Part shown: positions 21,892-30,817 of the stretch, one piece after another
Position numbering within the stretch: position 1 is the first letter of the stretch
How the letters are laid out: every line of letters starts with the position of its first letter
DNA from: a virus
Reading direction: 5' to 3' (one strand)
Length of the DNA stretch: 42,986 nt
IMG/VR virus record: IMGVR_UViG_3300046836_000153
Location: 1-42,986 of that record
The notes under the pieces: generated by a model
What the model saw: the letters and a program-made list of their open reading frames with translations, nothing else
What the model was told of the DNA's origin: nothing
Databases searched by the model: none
Made by a program: the position numbers and the translations under genes

Positions 21892-23851
21892 CTGGGCGAA
21901 AAACCGGGGCCGCAATGGCTGGGACAGTCTCGTGGATGTCGGACTGGACGAATCCGTCGAATCCTTGAATGTCCACCTGTACAACGACGGGCTTGGCACG
22001 CGGCGGGGTGGCTCGACGCTCATCACGACAACGGGCGTGACGGCGCCCATCTATAGTGCCTTCGAGTTCATCCCCGGCCAAGACGAGACGGTTGCGGAGT
22101 TGTTCGTATTCGACAATTCCTCGCCGGTGAAGATTCTGCGCTGCGCTGGTGGCTCGTCGTTCACGAATCTGACGCTCGTGGACAACTGCAACGGCTCGCA
22201 GTGGATTTCGAGTGCGGCGGCGCTGAACGGGAAGCTCTATCTCGCCTATGCCACGGGCGTGAACCGGCTCCATGTGTTCGATCCTGGCGGCTCGACCACG
22301 ACCGTGCGCAGAGCCGGGTTGAAACCACCCGCTGCCGCAACCGTCGCGAACAGCGTCGGTGGTGGCGCCTACGCCGCGACCCTTCGCTACTACAAAGTGG
22401 CGTATACCGTCGTCCGCAGCGGCGTCGTGGTCTATCGGTCGGAACTTTCGCCGGTCGTGAGTTTCACGCCCGATGGCTCCCATGCGAGCGCGGTCGTGAC
22501 GAAACCCGCGTCGATCAGCGAGAGTGAGACGAACTGGGAAGTCTACGGATCGCCCGATGGGGTCTTGTTCTATGCGCTCGCGGCCGATCTCGCTGGGGCC
22601 TTGAGTGCGTCCATTGTGGTCGGCACGACAACCTACGCGGATTCGACGGTCGTCTCCACCTACGCGAATTACACCGCCCAAGAGGCCATCGGCTCGAATA
22701 CGCCCTTCCCGTCCGTGAAGTCGCTCGGGACGGATGGCTCTCGGCTCTACGGTCTCGGGGTGTGGGAAACGAGTGCGGGAGATTCCCTCGCCCCGAAAGC
22801 GGGCCGCTTCTACTTCGGTCCGGTGCTGGACTCGTCCGATGTCAACGACGACGAACGCATCAACAATACGGCGAGTCTGCGTGGATGGATTGACCTCGCG
22901 CGGAACGCGAACGCCGCCGACCGAGGGGTCTCGCCCCATCCGGTGAACAACGTCATCTACGCGTTTCAGTCGTCGGGGGTCTTTGGGCTCTATCCGACCG
23001 ATTCCGCCGTGACCCCGTATCGGCGCGTCGTGCTCTCGACCGCGATTGGCAATCTCAGCCAGCGCATGATCGTGATGGGTCACGACCGGAACGGCGCGCC
23101 CTGTTGCTACTTCTGGGATCCGGTCAAGGGTCCGTACGTCGTCGGGGGCGTCGATGGGTTACGGTGGGTTGGGAAAGATCTCGCGGACATCGCCGCACGC
23201 GTGAATCGTCTGCCTGATGGGACGCTCTGTGGTGGGTTCTATCAGGATCGGCAGCAACTGATCTTCGGACTCGCGGTGGACGGCAGCAACGAACCGAATC
23301 TGATGGCGGTGTGCGATGTCACCAAGCAGCAACCCGACGAGACCGGCGACCTCCGGGGCGGCTGGACCCTCTATAGTGGGGACTTCGCGACGGCTCGCGC
23401 CATCGTGCTGTTCAGCAACACGCTGAGCGCCACACGGTCCCGTGTCAAGGTGCCCTACGTCAGCTCGGTCAGTGCGGGCACGTTCCAGAAGTACGACGAG
23501 AGCGTCAACCAGGATAACAGCGTCTCGTTCCAAGCCTACGTGACGAGTGGCCCGCGCTTTGTCGAGAACGCCCATGTCTCCCTCGTGCAGCCCTACGTCA
23601 TGGCTGACGCCGCCAGTGCGGTGACGATTCGGCATCGTCTCATCCGCAACGCAGGCGCTGAGACGCGCGACAGCACGCTCACGCTCACGGCGGAAGGGTC
23701 AGAAACCATCGTGCTGAAGAAGGCGGAAGATGCCGCGATGAATGACGCGTGGACACTCCAGGTCCAACTTGGTGATGCGGCTGCGGCGAACGTCCACTGG
23801 TTGATTCATCAGTGGCGCTGTCCGAACGTCAAAGCCGGGAGTGCGCTCTAA
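21878..23851 (+). CDS. Tail hub/tail tubular B-like protein
   Basis: The 657-residue protein starts ASVIWAKNRGRNGWDSLVDVGLDE and has the 'S-x-N-V-x-L-Y-N-D-G-x-x-T-R-x-G' pattern of phage nozzle and stabilisation proteins. It is mostly beta-stranded with repeated WxxYGSPDG and GLGVWE-type blades, fitting a propeller. In podoviruses such proteins close the tail tube (T7 gp12 or P22 gp10 role). Location before the fibre and ejection genes agrees. No Shine-Dalgarno sequence is visible before the ATG. Confidence 0.65.
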   Translation: MASVIWAKNRGRNGWDSLVDVGLDESVESLNVHLYNDGLGTRRGGSTLITTTGVTAPIYSAFEFIPGQDETVAELFVFDNSSPVKILRCAGGSSFTNLTLVDNCNGSQWISSAAALNGKLYLAYATGVNRLHVFDPGGSTTTVRRAGLKPPAAATVANSVGGGAYAATLRYYKVAYTVVRSGVVVYRSELSPVVSFTPDGSHASAVVTKPASISESETNWEVYGSPDGVLFYALAADLAGALSASIVVGTTTYADSTVVSTYANYTAQEAIGSNTPFPSVKSLGTDGSRLYGLGVWETSAGDSLAPKAGRFYFGPVLDSSDVNDDERINNTASLRGWIDLARNANAADRGVSPHPVNNVIYAFQSSGVFGLYPTDSAVTPYRRVVLSTAIGNLSQRMIVMGHDRNGAPCCYFWDPVKGPYVVGGVDGLRWVGKDLADIAARVNRLPDGTLCGGFYQDRQQLIFGLAVDGSNEPNLMAVCDVTKQQPDETGDLRGGWTLYSGDFATARAIVLFSNTLSATRSRVKVPYVSSVSAGTFQKYDESVNQDNSVSFQAYVTSGPRFVENAHVSLVQPYVMADAASAVTIRHRLIRNAGAETRDSTLTLTAEGSETIVLKKAEDAAMNDAWTLQVQLGDAAAANVHWLIHQWRCPNVKAGSAL

Positions 23852-24816
23852 TGCCGTTCCCTGCGTTCAACAGCGTGCAGGAGTTCACCGCGATGGCGGG
23901 GAACCAGATCCAGCAGTTCACGGCGTATCTGACGGGGTTTCTGCAATTCCAGCACAAGGATGATGGGAGTCACGGGGCAGTCACGGCGGATTCCGTCGCC
24001 ATCACGGGCGCCCTCACGGTAGGCGGAGCCACTACTGGCACAGGCGCCGCAACCTACAACGCCAACGTGAAGGCGAAGGATGTCGAGATTGGCGATGTCG
24101 GGTCCGCGAATCCCACCGATGGCGTACTCGGGCCGGGGATGCGGATTTACGATACGACCGGCACGACACCCGCGTATGACCTCGCCAGCAGTCAGGTGAT
24201 CAGCAGCAACTATCAAGCCTTGACGCTTATGGAGCGCGGCGGTGGGTTCGTCCCTCTTCAGATCGTCCGTGACATCTCGGGATCGGCCTACTGGATGGGA
24301 CCGGGGAAAGATTCTCCCGTGACGCATCCGGTCGATCTCGGCACGGCGTTCTACGCGAGCGGCGCACGCGGGAAGTACCAGAACGCCTATCTCAGTGGGT
24401 CCGTGTTCGAACTCGGACGTGGAGTGGGACAAGGGCTGTGGCAGGCGTATACGCCGACCCTGACGAACCTCACACTCGGGAACGGCACCAAGGGTGGGAC
24501 TTGGGCGCAAGTCGGGAACGTGACCTGCGTGGAGGTCAACATCGTCTTCGGATCGACGTCGTCCATCACTGGGAACGTCATCGTCTCGCTCCCGACGTCG
24601 AACACGAATATGACCTCCTCGCAGATTCTCGGGGATGTCACATACTTTGATTCGAGCGCCGGCCAGTTGTATCAGGGGCAGGCGCATCACAGTTCGGCCA
24701 CGGAAGCCGTGTTGCGATCGGCTGGTTCGCCATTGGTGCTGATTTCGTCCACCGTCCCGATGACGTGGGCGACGAGTGATGAAATCTGGCTGCGGTGTTG
24801 TTACCGCAACGTCTAA
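23851..24816 (+). CDS. Tail fibre or spike protein
   Basis: The ATG at 23851 overlaps the previous stop (TAATG). The 321-residue protein has an N-terminal helix (VQEFTAMAGNQIQQFTAYLTGFLQF), a collar with VTADSVAITGALTVGGATTGT repeats, and a C-terminal domain beginning WQAYTPTLTNLTLGNGTKGG, a motif widely found at the tips of phage tail fibres. It probably contacts the host surface as a trimer. Confidence 0.75.
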   Translation: MPFPAFNSVQEFTAMAGNQIQQFTAYLTGFLQFQHKDDGSHGAVTADSVAITGALTVGGATTGTGAATYNANVKAKDVEIGDVGSANPTDGVLGPGMRIYDTTGTTPAYDLASSQVISSNYQALTLMERGGGFVPLQIVRDISGSAYWMGPGKDSPVTHPVDLGTAFYASGARGKYQNAYLSGSVFELGRGVGQGLWQAYTPTLTNLTLGNGTKGGTWAQVGNVTCVEVNIVFGSTSSITGNVIVSLPTSNTNMTSSQILGDVTYFDSSAGQLYQGQAHHSSATEAVLRSAGSPLVLISSTVPMTWATSDEIWLRCCYRNV

Positions 24817-24825
24817 AGGAACCTC

Positions 24826-25617
24826 ATGGCTGTGGATTACCGCACCGCCCTACTCGACCAACTCGATCCCACGCAACAGCGGAAGAACGCCGATGGGACG
24901 CCAATCGATCCGACCGCGGAGTCTCCCGCCACGGCGCCGAAGTGGACCGGTGGAGAAATCCCTGCAGCGGGCACGCTCACGCCGGTGCCTGGAGTCACGG
25001 GTCCGCTCACGTCTGACCCGAACAGCCCGAACGTGAAGGCGGCGGTGGCCTACGCGGCTACGCAACAGCCGAAGCCCCCCTCCACGGCCTCCGTGACGCT
25101 CGCCGGGTGGGATCCCTCCCGCACGGACAACAACGGGAAGTACGAATACGGGCGGGCGGTGCAGGCGGCACTCAACAGCGGACAGACCTACAACGCCGAC
25201 TGGGTGCGGAACTTCGTGGCCCAGCATCCAAACGAGTGGGAGATTGACCCGAACTCGTCTCAGAACGACCCGCACATCCGTCAAAAGCAGTCGTACCTCA
25301 ATAGCGCGACGGGTGATAGCAAGCAGGGTCAGACCTCCATCTATCAGGATGTGCTCGGGGATGCGGGAGGCGCGAATCGGCCCCAGTTCAGCAACGTGGA
25401 AGGCGATCCCGCACTTGGCTACGCGGCCCCGACCGTTTCAGCGTCCCCGTCGATGGCGTCTCCCATGAGCGCAGGGAGTGGGACGTCTGGACTCGCCTCG
25501 GCGCTGCAGGGCGATCCCTACGCGGCGATCAATTCCGGGCTAAACAGCATCTCTGGCCCGTCTCAGACCGACACCTTGCTCCAGACGTTACTCGCGCAGT
25601 TGCGCGGGGGGAAATAA
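24826..25617 (+). CDS. Probable ejection (internal virion) protein, 263 aa
   Basis: AAAGGAAC precedes the ATG. The protein is Pro/Thr/Ala/Ser-rich with a globular centre (WDPSRTDNNGKYEYGRAVQAALNSGQTYNADWVRNF, about 85-125) and a low-complexity C-terminus. This is the first of five consecutive genes with the composition of DNA-ejection proteins, placed after the tail genes as in P22- and T7-type podoviruses. No peptidase or transglycosylase motif was recognised. Confidence 0.55.
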   Translation: MAVDYRTALLDQLDPTQQRKNADGTPIDPTAESPATAPKWTGGEIPAAGTLTPVPGVTGPLTSDPNSPNVKAAVAYAATQQPKPPSTASVTLAGWDPSRTDNNGKYEYGRAVQAALNSGQTYNADWVRNFVAQHPNEWEIDPNSSQNDPHIRQKQSYLNSATGDSKQGQTSIYQDVLGDAGGANRPQFSNVEGDPALGYAAPTVSASPSMASPMSAGSGTSGLASALQGDPYAAINSGLNSISGPSQTDTLLQTLLAQLRGGK

Positions 25618-26555
25618 TGGCGACCACGACGATTGGCGATCCGAACCAGCAGAAGCCGCTTCCGGGCTCGAGTGACCCGCTCGCCCCCTACGTAGGGAGA
25701 ACGTTGACGGGCGGCGAAGCGAATCAGGCCGCGCAGCAACTCGGCATGACCCCGAACGCGGGCGGCGACTACTTCTCGAACGTGAACAACGGGCAAGCCG
25801 CCAACAGCGCCTACAACTGGAGCAACACCGGGCAGGGCTGGTCGCTCCAGCCGAACGCGCCGGCCAATACCACGACGACCACTGCTCCGGCCGCCCCCGC
25901 GACACCGGCCCCGATTACGACACAGCAGGACGTGCTGAACACCCCGACCACCGCTGGAGCCACGACGACTCAGCCGACGACGGTGGCACAGTCGTTCCAG
26001 CAAAGCCTCGTCAACCTACTGAATCCGTCGATTGCCTCGCCCGTGAATGCGAGCAACCCGGCGATTGCCCCCGCGATTCAGGCCAACCAGTTGGCCGGCC
26101 AGCGTGGACTGGAGCAGCAGCGGAACACCCTCGCGGAGCAAGCGGCAGCGAATGGAACCAGCAACAGCGGTGGATTCGATTCAGTCCTCAGCGGGCTGAT
26201 TGCGAATAATGCGGCGCAACAGGGGCAGTATGCCGGGTCGGCTGTGCAACACTTGTCGGACCAGAACAATAGCAATCTCCTCTCAGCGCTTGGGCTCGGG
26301 AGTGGGATGCTGAGCGGACAGGCGGGGTTGTCGCAGCAGGGGACGGAGTTTGGACAGACGCTCGCGGAACAGCAGCGGCAGGCCAACATGGACAACGCGC
26401 TGAAGCAGCTCGGTATTACAAGCACGACGCAACTCGGCCAGGGCGACCTGAATCTGCGGTTGCTGTTGGGCCTCGCGGGCTTGGGGCAGCAGGCGAACAT
26501 CTTCGGACAGAGCAACGATTCGAGCACACTCGCCAGCCTCTTGGGCATGGCATAG
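25617..26555 (+). CDS. Probable ejection protein, Gln/Ala-rich, 312 aa
   Basis: The gene starts in a TAATG overlap. The first half is low complexity with a Thr-Pro-Ala linker (about 80-105). The second half is helical and Gln/Ala/Leu-rich (LAGQRGLEQQRNTLAEQAAANG, then SALGLGSGMLSGQAGL), with glycine-zipper-like segments that could insert into membranes. Family not recognised; role inferred from context. Confidence 0.55.
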   Translation: MATTTIGDPNQQKPLPGSSDPLAPYVGRTLTGGEANQAAQQLGMTPNAGGDYFSNVNNGQAANSAYNWSNTGQGWSLQPNAPANTTTTTAPAAPATPAPITTQQDVLNTPTTAGATTTQPTTVAQSFQQSLVNLLNPSIASPVNASNPAIAPAIQANQLAGQRGLEQQRNTLAEQAAANGTSNSGGFDSVLSGLIANNAAQQGQYAGSAVQHLSDQNNSNLLSALGLGSGMLSGQAGLSQQGTEFGQTLAEQQRQANMDNALKQLGITSTTQLGQGDLNLRLLLGLAGLGQQANIFGQSNDSSTLASLLGMA

Positions 26556-26564
26556 GAGACCGCG

Positions 26565-27308
26565 ATGAGTTGGTGGCAAGCACTCGCAGACATCGGCCTC
26601 GGGGTCGCGGCTCCGTTCACTGGAGGGGCGTCACTCGCCGGCATTCCGGCGGTCAACGCCATCGGCGCCAAGAGCGGATCGAATCCCTTGACGGACGCCT
26701 CGCAACTGATCGGCGGCCAGCAGGCGGGGTCGAACAACGCCCTCGTCCAGCAGGGCAATCTCAATCAAGGCGCGGACCGGAACGCCCTCACGGCGTATCA
26801 GGACCAGCAAGCGGCCCAGAACCAAGCCGCGCAGCTCGACCTGCAGCGCCAGCAGTACTCGACCAAGAACCGCTCGGACGTGATGCGGCAAGCCCTCATC
26901 GGCCAGTTGCTCGGGAGCGGGTCGTTCCAGCCCACGCATGTGAGTCCGACTGGCTCGAGCGGTGGGATTCTCGCATCTCTCAATGCAAATCCGGGTGCGC
27001 TGCAGGCATTGAAGACGTTCGGGCAGCAAGGGTCCACCGCGCAGAACACGCCGCTGTCGTTTACGGGCGGGAACATTCTGACGCCGCCAACATTGTCGAA
27101 AACGCCGACGCTCGATACCGGCAGCAGCGCGCTCGGACGGACGGGCACGACGCTCGGATTGGCGGGGGCACTCACGCCGGCGATTCTCGCGGCCATCAAG
27201 AAGATTCAGGATCAGTCCGGCAGTGTGCCGATTGACACGAGCGGTTGGTCGAGTGACTGGCAGGATCCGCAGACCCCGAACATCCCGACCACGGAAGGCT
27301 GGCCCTAA
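26565..27308 (+). CDS. Probable ejection protein, 247 aa
   Basis: GGAG precedes the ATG. The N-terminus (MSWWQALADIGLGVAAPFTGGASLAGIPAVNAIGA) is hydrophobic and glycine-rich, like membrane-active ejection proteins. Residues 55-110 form a Gln/Ala/Arg-rich helix (ALTAYQDQQAAQNQAAQLDLQ). A second hydrophobic segment (TTLGLAGALTPAILAAIKKI) lies near the C-terminus. Together these fit a protein that helps form a channel through the envelope. Confidence 0.55.
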   Translation: MSWWQALADIGLGVAAPFTGGASLAGIPAVNAIGAKSGSNPLTDASQLIGGQQAGSNNALVQQGNLNQGADRNALTAYQDQQAAQNQAAQLDLQRQQYSTKNRSDVMRQALIGQLLGSGSFQPTHVSPTGSSGGILASLNANPGALQALKTFGQQGSTAQNTPLSFTGGNILTPPTLSKTPTLDTGSSALGRTGTTLGLAGALTPAILAAIKKIQDQSGSVPIDTSGWSSDWQDPQTPNIPTTEGWP

Positions 27309-28979
27309 ATGGCGGATTACGGCGGCGTCCTCGGCGGCACGGCGGGACAGGGACAAGCCCTGCAGGACATTCTCCAGCAGCGATTCCGTGAAGCGCTCGC
27401 GAACCAGCAGGCGCAGCAAGAGCAGCAGCGGATCGCCATCGAACAGCAGCGCGTGAACAACGAGAGCGATCTGAAGAAGCTCGCAATCCAAGAGTCTATT
27501 CGTCAGCACGATGCCTCACAACGCGATGCGGCGGTAAAGGCGGGCACGGCGTTGCAGATGAACACGCCGATGGGCACTGACGTCATCGACAGTCCGAATC
27601 TCCCACTGTACCAAGCGTCCGGCACGAAACTGACCCCACAGGATCCGACACTCTCTAGCACGAATCTCTCGGGCGGGGCCACGGCTGGTTCCACGGCGCC
27701 GCGTATCGTTGGCATCGCCGGTCAGCAAACCGGTGCGCCGAACGTGGCTGGGGATCTGACGCAGACGAACAATCCCGGTCACAAGGCGAGGCTCATCGAT
27801 GAAGGTCTGCCGGTACAGCAACAGCAAGCCACAGAGGATGCTGCGTTGCAGCGATACATCGCCCATCCGAATCGTGGCGATGCGTTGATCTCTGTCGGTC
27901 CGAAAGGACGCGAGTCACTCCTCAACTCGTACAATACGCAGGACAATGCCGCGAACAAGCCGCACACGATTGAAAGCAAAGCTGGCACTCTCAACGGGAA
28001 AGAGATATGGGCCAACTTCAGCGAGGGCAAATACACTGATCCTGCGACTGGGGCCGATATTTCCGGGTCGTTCAAACCGATGCCGCCTGCGGCGATGCGG
28101 GTGCAGATTGGTGCAGGCGCGAATGGGATGGGTGGAGAGACGTTCGATGCGAATCGCCCAGATCCTGCAACCGCCAATAAGGTGGATGGTAAGACCGGCA
28201 TGACGCCCAATGCGCTGTATCAGAATGCGCTGACCTACGCCCTAGAGAATCGTATCCCTGCCGGTGGACGGGCGTCTGTCGGACAGGCCCAGAACGCACG
28301 GATGGCGATCCAGAACAAGGCTGGAGCGATTGCTGCCGCTGCTGGCACGGATCTGCCCACCGTGCAGGCGCAATATCGGGCGAATGCTGCGACGCTTGGG
28401 AAGTTGCTACCCATCGCACAACAGACAGCGAATTACGCCAATACCGCGAAGGACAATATCGCGTTAGCGCAGCAACAGAGTCCACAAGTGACGCGCACGG
28501 ATTCCCAGTGGGTGAATCAAGTCGCGAATGCTTTCGTCAAAGGCGCCATGCCTGCCGCGAATCTGACGAAGTTTGAAGTCTACATCTACACAGCGGCGCG
28601 TGAATATGCCAAGGTGACGAGCGGTGGCGCGATGAGCGCGCAAGGACTGAGCGATTCGGCCGCACGCGAGGCGAGCAAGTTGCTCAATGCCTCGCAGTCG
28701 CCAGAGGCGTTTGCTGCGGCCGTGGACGCCATGCAACACGACATGGACAACGTCACCTCTCGGCAGTTCGAGGGTGTGCGCTCCGTGTCTGAGACCATTG
28801 GACGATTCCTGGCGGCGGCGAATGGCGTCCCGCTTGGAACCAGTAGTGGGAACGCGCCCCCTCCTGGCGGTGGTGGCGGCGGCGATCTGATTCGCGTGCA
28901 AGGACCGGGCGGCAAAACCGGCCGTGTGCCGAAAGGCACGACGCTGCCAACAGGATGGACGGTGGTGAACGGTGGGTGA
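27309..28979 (+). CDS. Large probable ejection protein with coiled coil, 556 aa
   Basis: Residues 20-75 are a long Gln/Glu/Arg coiled coil (LQQRFREALANQQAQQEQQRIAIEQQ). The middle is mixed; the C-terminal third is helical and Ala-rich, ending in a Gly/Pro linker (PPPGGGGGGDLIRV) and a small domain with GKTGRVPKGTTLPTGWTVV. It is the longest helical protein in the genome and takes the place of a tape-measure-like or internal core protein in a short-tailed phage. No lytic motif recognised. Confidence 0.6.
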   Translation: MADYGGVLGGTAGQGQALQDILQQRFREALANQQAQQEQQRIAIEQQRVNNESDLKKLAIQESIRQHDASQRDAAVKAGTALQMNTPMGTDVIDSPNLPLYQASGTKLTPQDPTLSSTNLSGGATAGSTAPRIVGIAGQQTGAPNVAGDLTQTNNPGHKARLIDEGLPVQQQQATEDAALQRYIAHPNRGDALISVGPKGRESLLNSYNTQDNAANKPHTIESKAGTLNGKEIWANFSEGKYTDPATGADISGSFKPMPPAAMRVQIGAGANGMGGETFDANRPDPATANKVDGKTGMTPNALYQNALTYALENRIPAGGRASVGQAQNARMAIQNKAGAIAAAAGTDLPTVQAQYRANAATLGKLLPIAQQTANYANTAKDNIALAQQQSPQVTRTDSQWVNQVANAFVKGAMPAANLTKFEVYIYTAAREYAKVTSGGAMSAQGLSDSAAREASKLLNASQSPEAFAAAVDAMQHDMDNVTSRQFEGVRSVSETIGRFLAAANGVPLGTSSGNAPPPGGGGGGDLIRVQGPGGKTGRVPKGTTLPTGWTVVNGG

Positions 28980-30237
28980 ACGTCCTCTCGTCCCGGCGGG
29001 ATTTATTCCAGACGACGAGCCGAAAGGTTTCATCCCCGATGAGCCCAAGTCGTCCGCGCCGTCCGCCTCTCCGCCATCAGCAATAGAGACGATGCTGGCG
29101 GATAGTCCCGCCGATCCGTGGGATGTACGCGTTGCGAAGTTCATCGCGCGTCAAGCGAAAGCCCATCCTGTAACAGCGGGAGCCACGGTCGGATCCGCGC
29201 TCGCGACGGGTGGCACGAGTATTCTCGCGCAGATCGGACTCGCGGCACTCGGCGCCGCTGGTGGCGCAGGGTACGGGATGCTCGCTAAAGGATCCTCGAC
29301 AGGCGATTACGGGACACCTACGGGCAACGCCGAACGGATGTTCGATGAAGGCACTTCGGCAGCGGTCGGACAGGGTGTCGGATCAGCTGTAGCGGCAGGA
29401 GCGCCGAAGATCGCGAAGGTGCTCTATCGCAGCGCCCTACGTCCGTCCGTGCCACTTCAGAAGGACTTTGGCGACCTCGCCGCCACGGGTCTCCGTGATG
29501 CCATACCAGTGAATGAAGCGGGCACCGCTGAAGTCAACGCGATGCGGGGCGCGTCAGCCGACAAGGCTGCAGGCGTGCTTGCCGCGAAGGATGCGGAACG
29601 TCCGACCGTAGCAGGACTGTTGCCTCCCGCGCAAGGCATCGAACTGCCCAATAAGACGGGCGTGCTGATGGGACGTGACACGCCGAATATTCCCGGCGCG
29701 CGCGATGTCACGTATCCCCAACTCGTCGGCGCGAGCGAAGTGCTCAACCGTGGGATGGGCACTGCGCGATCCGCGGCGGGAGATGCGCCATTCCCGGCTG
29801 ATGCCGAATCCGCACTCGCTGCGTTAGAGCAGAAGTTCAAGGACCAGCGACCCTACGGGATGTCACTGTCCGACACGAATCGCCTGAAGCAGACCTCCCA
29901 AGATCTCGCGAATGCCGCCTATCAGGATCCCCTCTCGGTTCACACGACGGGAACGCAGTTCAACAAAGGCGTGGCGACAGGGGCACGGCAAGCGATTGAA
30001 GCACGCGCCCCAGAGGTCGGTCCTATCAATGCCCGCACGCAGGAGTTGATCGGACTGCAGCGGGCACTCGAAAACGCCCAGATGCGGAATCCGGGCCCCA
30101 TGAGTCTCAGGGCGTTACCCGGCTATATCGCGCCGGGACTCACGTCGCAGGCGTCGATTCTCATGAACAAAGCGGCACCGTATGCGCCATCGATGTTGCG
30201 GTCCTTACTGGCGGCGCTCGGTGGAGGTGGTTCATGA
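28972..30237 (+). CDS. Probable ejection protein with duplicated N-terminal GFIPD motif, 421 aa
   Basis: A GTG at 28972 overlaps the preceding gene by 8 bp. The N-terminus has a duplicated motif (AGFIPDDEPK, KGFIPDEPK), a short linear repeat seen at the N-termini of phage internal proteins. Residues 60-110 are hydrophobic (GATVGSALATGGTSILAQIGLAALGAAGGAGYG), probably membrane-inserting. The C-terminal half is helical (ALAALEQKFKDQRPYGMSLSDTNRLKQ). It ends the ejection gene series. Confidence 0.6.
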   Translation: MGERPLVPAGFIPDDEPKGFIPDEPKSSAPSASPPSAIETMLADSPADPWDVRVAKFIARQAKAHPVTAGATVGSALATGGTSILAQIGLAALGAAGGAGYGMLAKGSSTGDYGTPTGNAERMFDEGTSAAVGQGVGSAVAAGAPKIAKVLYRSALRPSVPLQKDFGDLAATGLRDAIPVNEAGTAEVNAMRGASADKAAGVLAAKDAERPTVAGLLPPAQGIELPNKTGVLMGRDTPNIPGARDVTYPQLVGASEVLNRGMGTARSAAGDAPFPADAESALAALEQKFKDQRPYGMSLSDTNRLKQTSQDLANAAYQDPLSVHTTGTQFNKGVATGARQAIEARAPEVGPINARTQELIGLQRALENAQMRNPGPMSLRALPGYIAPGLTSQASILMNKAAPYAPSMLRSLLAALGGGGS

Positions 30238-30398
30238 GACGAGTAGCGGTACGGCGGATTCTCGTAGGACTCCTCGTCGCGCTCGTCTTCGCGGCAGGAG
30301 GCACGCTCTACGCGAACGAGGGCATCTGGGCGGCCCTGTGTGCGGCGTATCCCAAGGACTCCCCCGAGTGGATGACGTTCTTTTGCTATCTCTTGTAA
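30234..30398 (+). CDS. Small membrane protein, 54 aa
   Basis: The ATG overlaps the preceding stop (ATGA). The peptide begins MRRVAVRRILVGLLVALVFAAG, a basic N-terminus and one membrane segment (or uncleaved signal), followed by a short periplasm-like tail with two cysteines (AALCAAYP, FFCYLL). It may be part of the lysis functions, but has no recognised family. Confidence 0.6.
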   Translation: MRRVAVRRILVGLLVALVFAAGGTLYANEGIWAALCAAYPKDSPEWMTFFCYLL

Positions 30399-30404
30399 GG
30401 CAGC

Positions 30405-30530
30405 ATGGCGTTCCGTTTGCTCCCGCTGTTCTACCTGGGGGTAACGACGATGGTGACAGTCGTGTGTCTCTGTATGGTCGGATTCGCGGTCGGCTTGGTC
30501 GGGTTCTATAAACTCGGGCGCCATTCATGA
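30405..30530 (+). CDS. Small membrane protein, 41 aa
   Basis: ATG at 30405; the peptide MAFRLLPLFYLGVTTMVTVVCLCMVGFAVGLVGFYK... is a single long membrane segment with a short basic tail. Its stop overlaps the next start (ATGA at 30527-30530). The Shine-Dalgarno AAGGCAGC is moderate. Possible holin or antiholin component by context only. Confidence 0.55.
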   Translation: MAFRLLPLFYLGVTTMVTVVCLCMVGFAVGLVGFYKLGRHS

Positions 30531-30817
30531 GCATCTCCATCCCAGAAATCCTCGCCATCGTGACGGGCGCGTGTTCGATGACGACAGCGATTTTCTGGGG
30601 AGCGTTCCTGCTGGGGAAACAGCAGAATGCGCTCGACAGTGTCATTGAGGATGTGGGGAACCTGAATACCAGGATGAACCGCGCCGGGGAGCACATGTCG
30701 GATCTAGCGGATGCTGTGCAGAAACTACCCGACGAGATGGACAGAAGGTTTGTGCCCCGCCACGAACTCGGGACGCTGTTGCAGATTAACGGCCGCCGCC
30801 GTATGGATGAGTCGTGA
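30527..30817 (+). CDS. Membrane-anchored coiled-coil protein, holin-like candidate, 96 aa
   Basis: Residues 7-30 (EILAIVTGACSMTTAIFWGAFLLG) form one membrane segment, followed by an amphipathic coiled coil (ALDSVIEDVGNLNTRMNRAGEHMSDLADAVQKL). Phage lysis clusters often code such one-span proteins with a cytoplasmic or periplasmic coil (XhlA-like or spanin-like). Its stop overlaps the next GTG start. The assignment is by topology. Confidence 0.55.
   Translation: MSISIPEILAIVTGACSMTTAIFWGAFLLGKQQNALDSVIEDVGNLNTRMNRAGEHMSDLADAVQKLPDEMDRRFVPRHELGTLLQINGRRRMDES

Noticed and set aside
23851-28979. Programmed frameshift of the kind used for long-tail assembly chaperones
   Set aside because: No overlapping pair with a slippery site before a tape measure was found; gene content fits a short-tailed phage.
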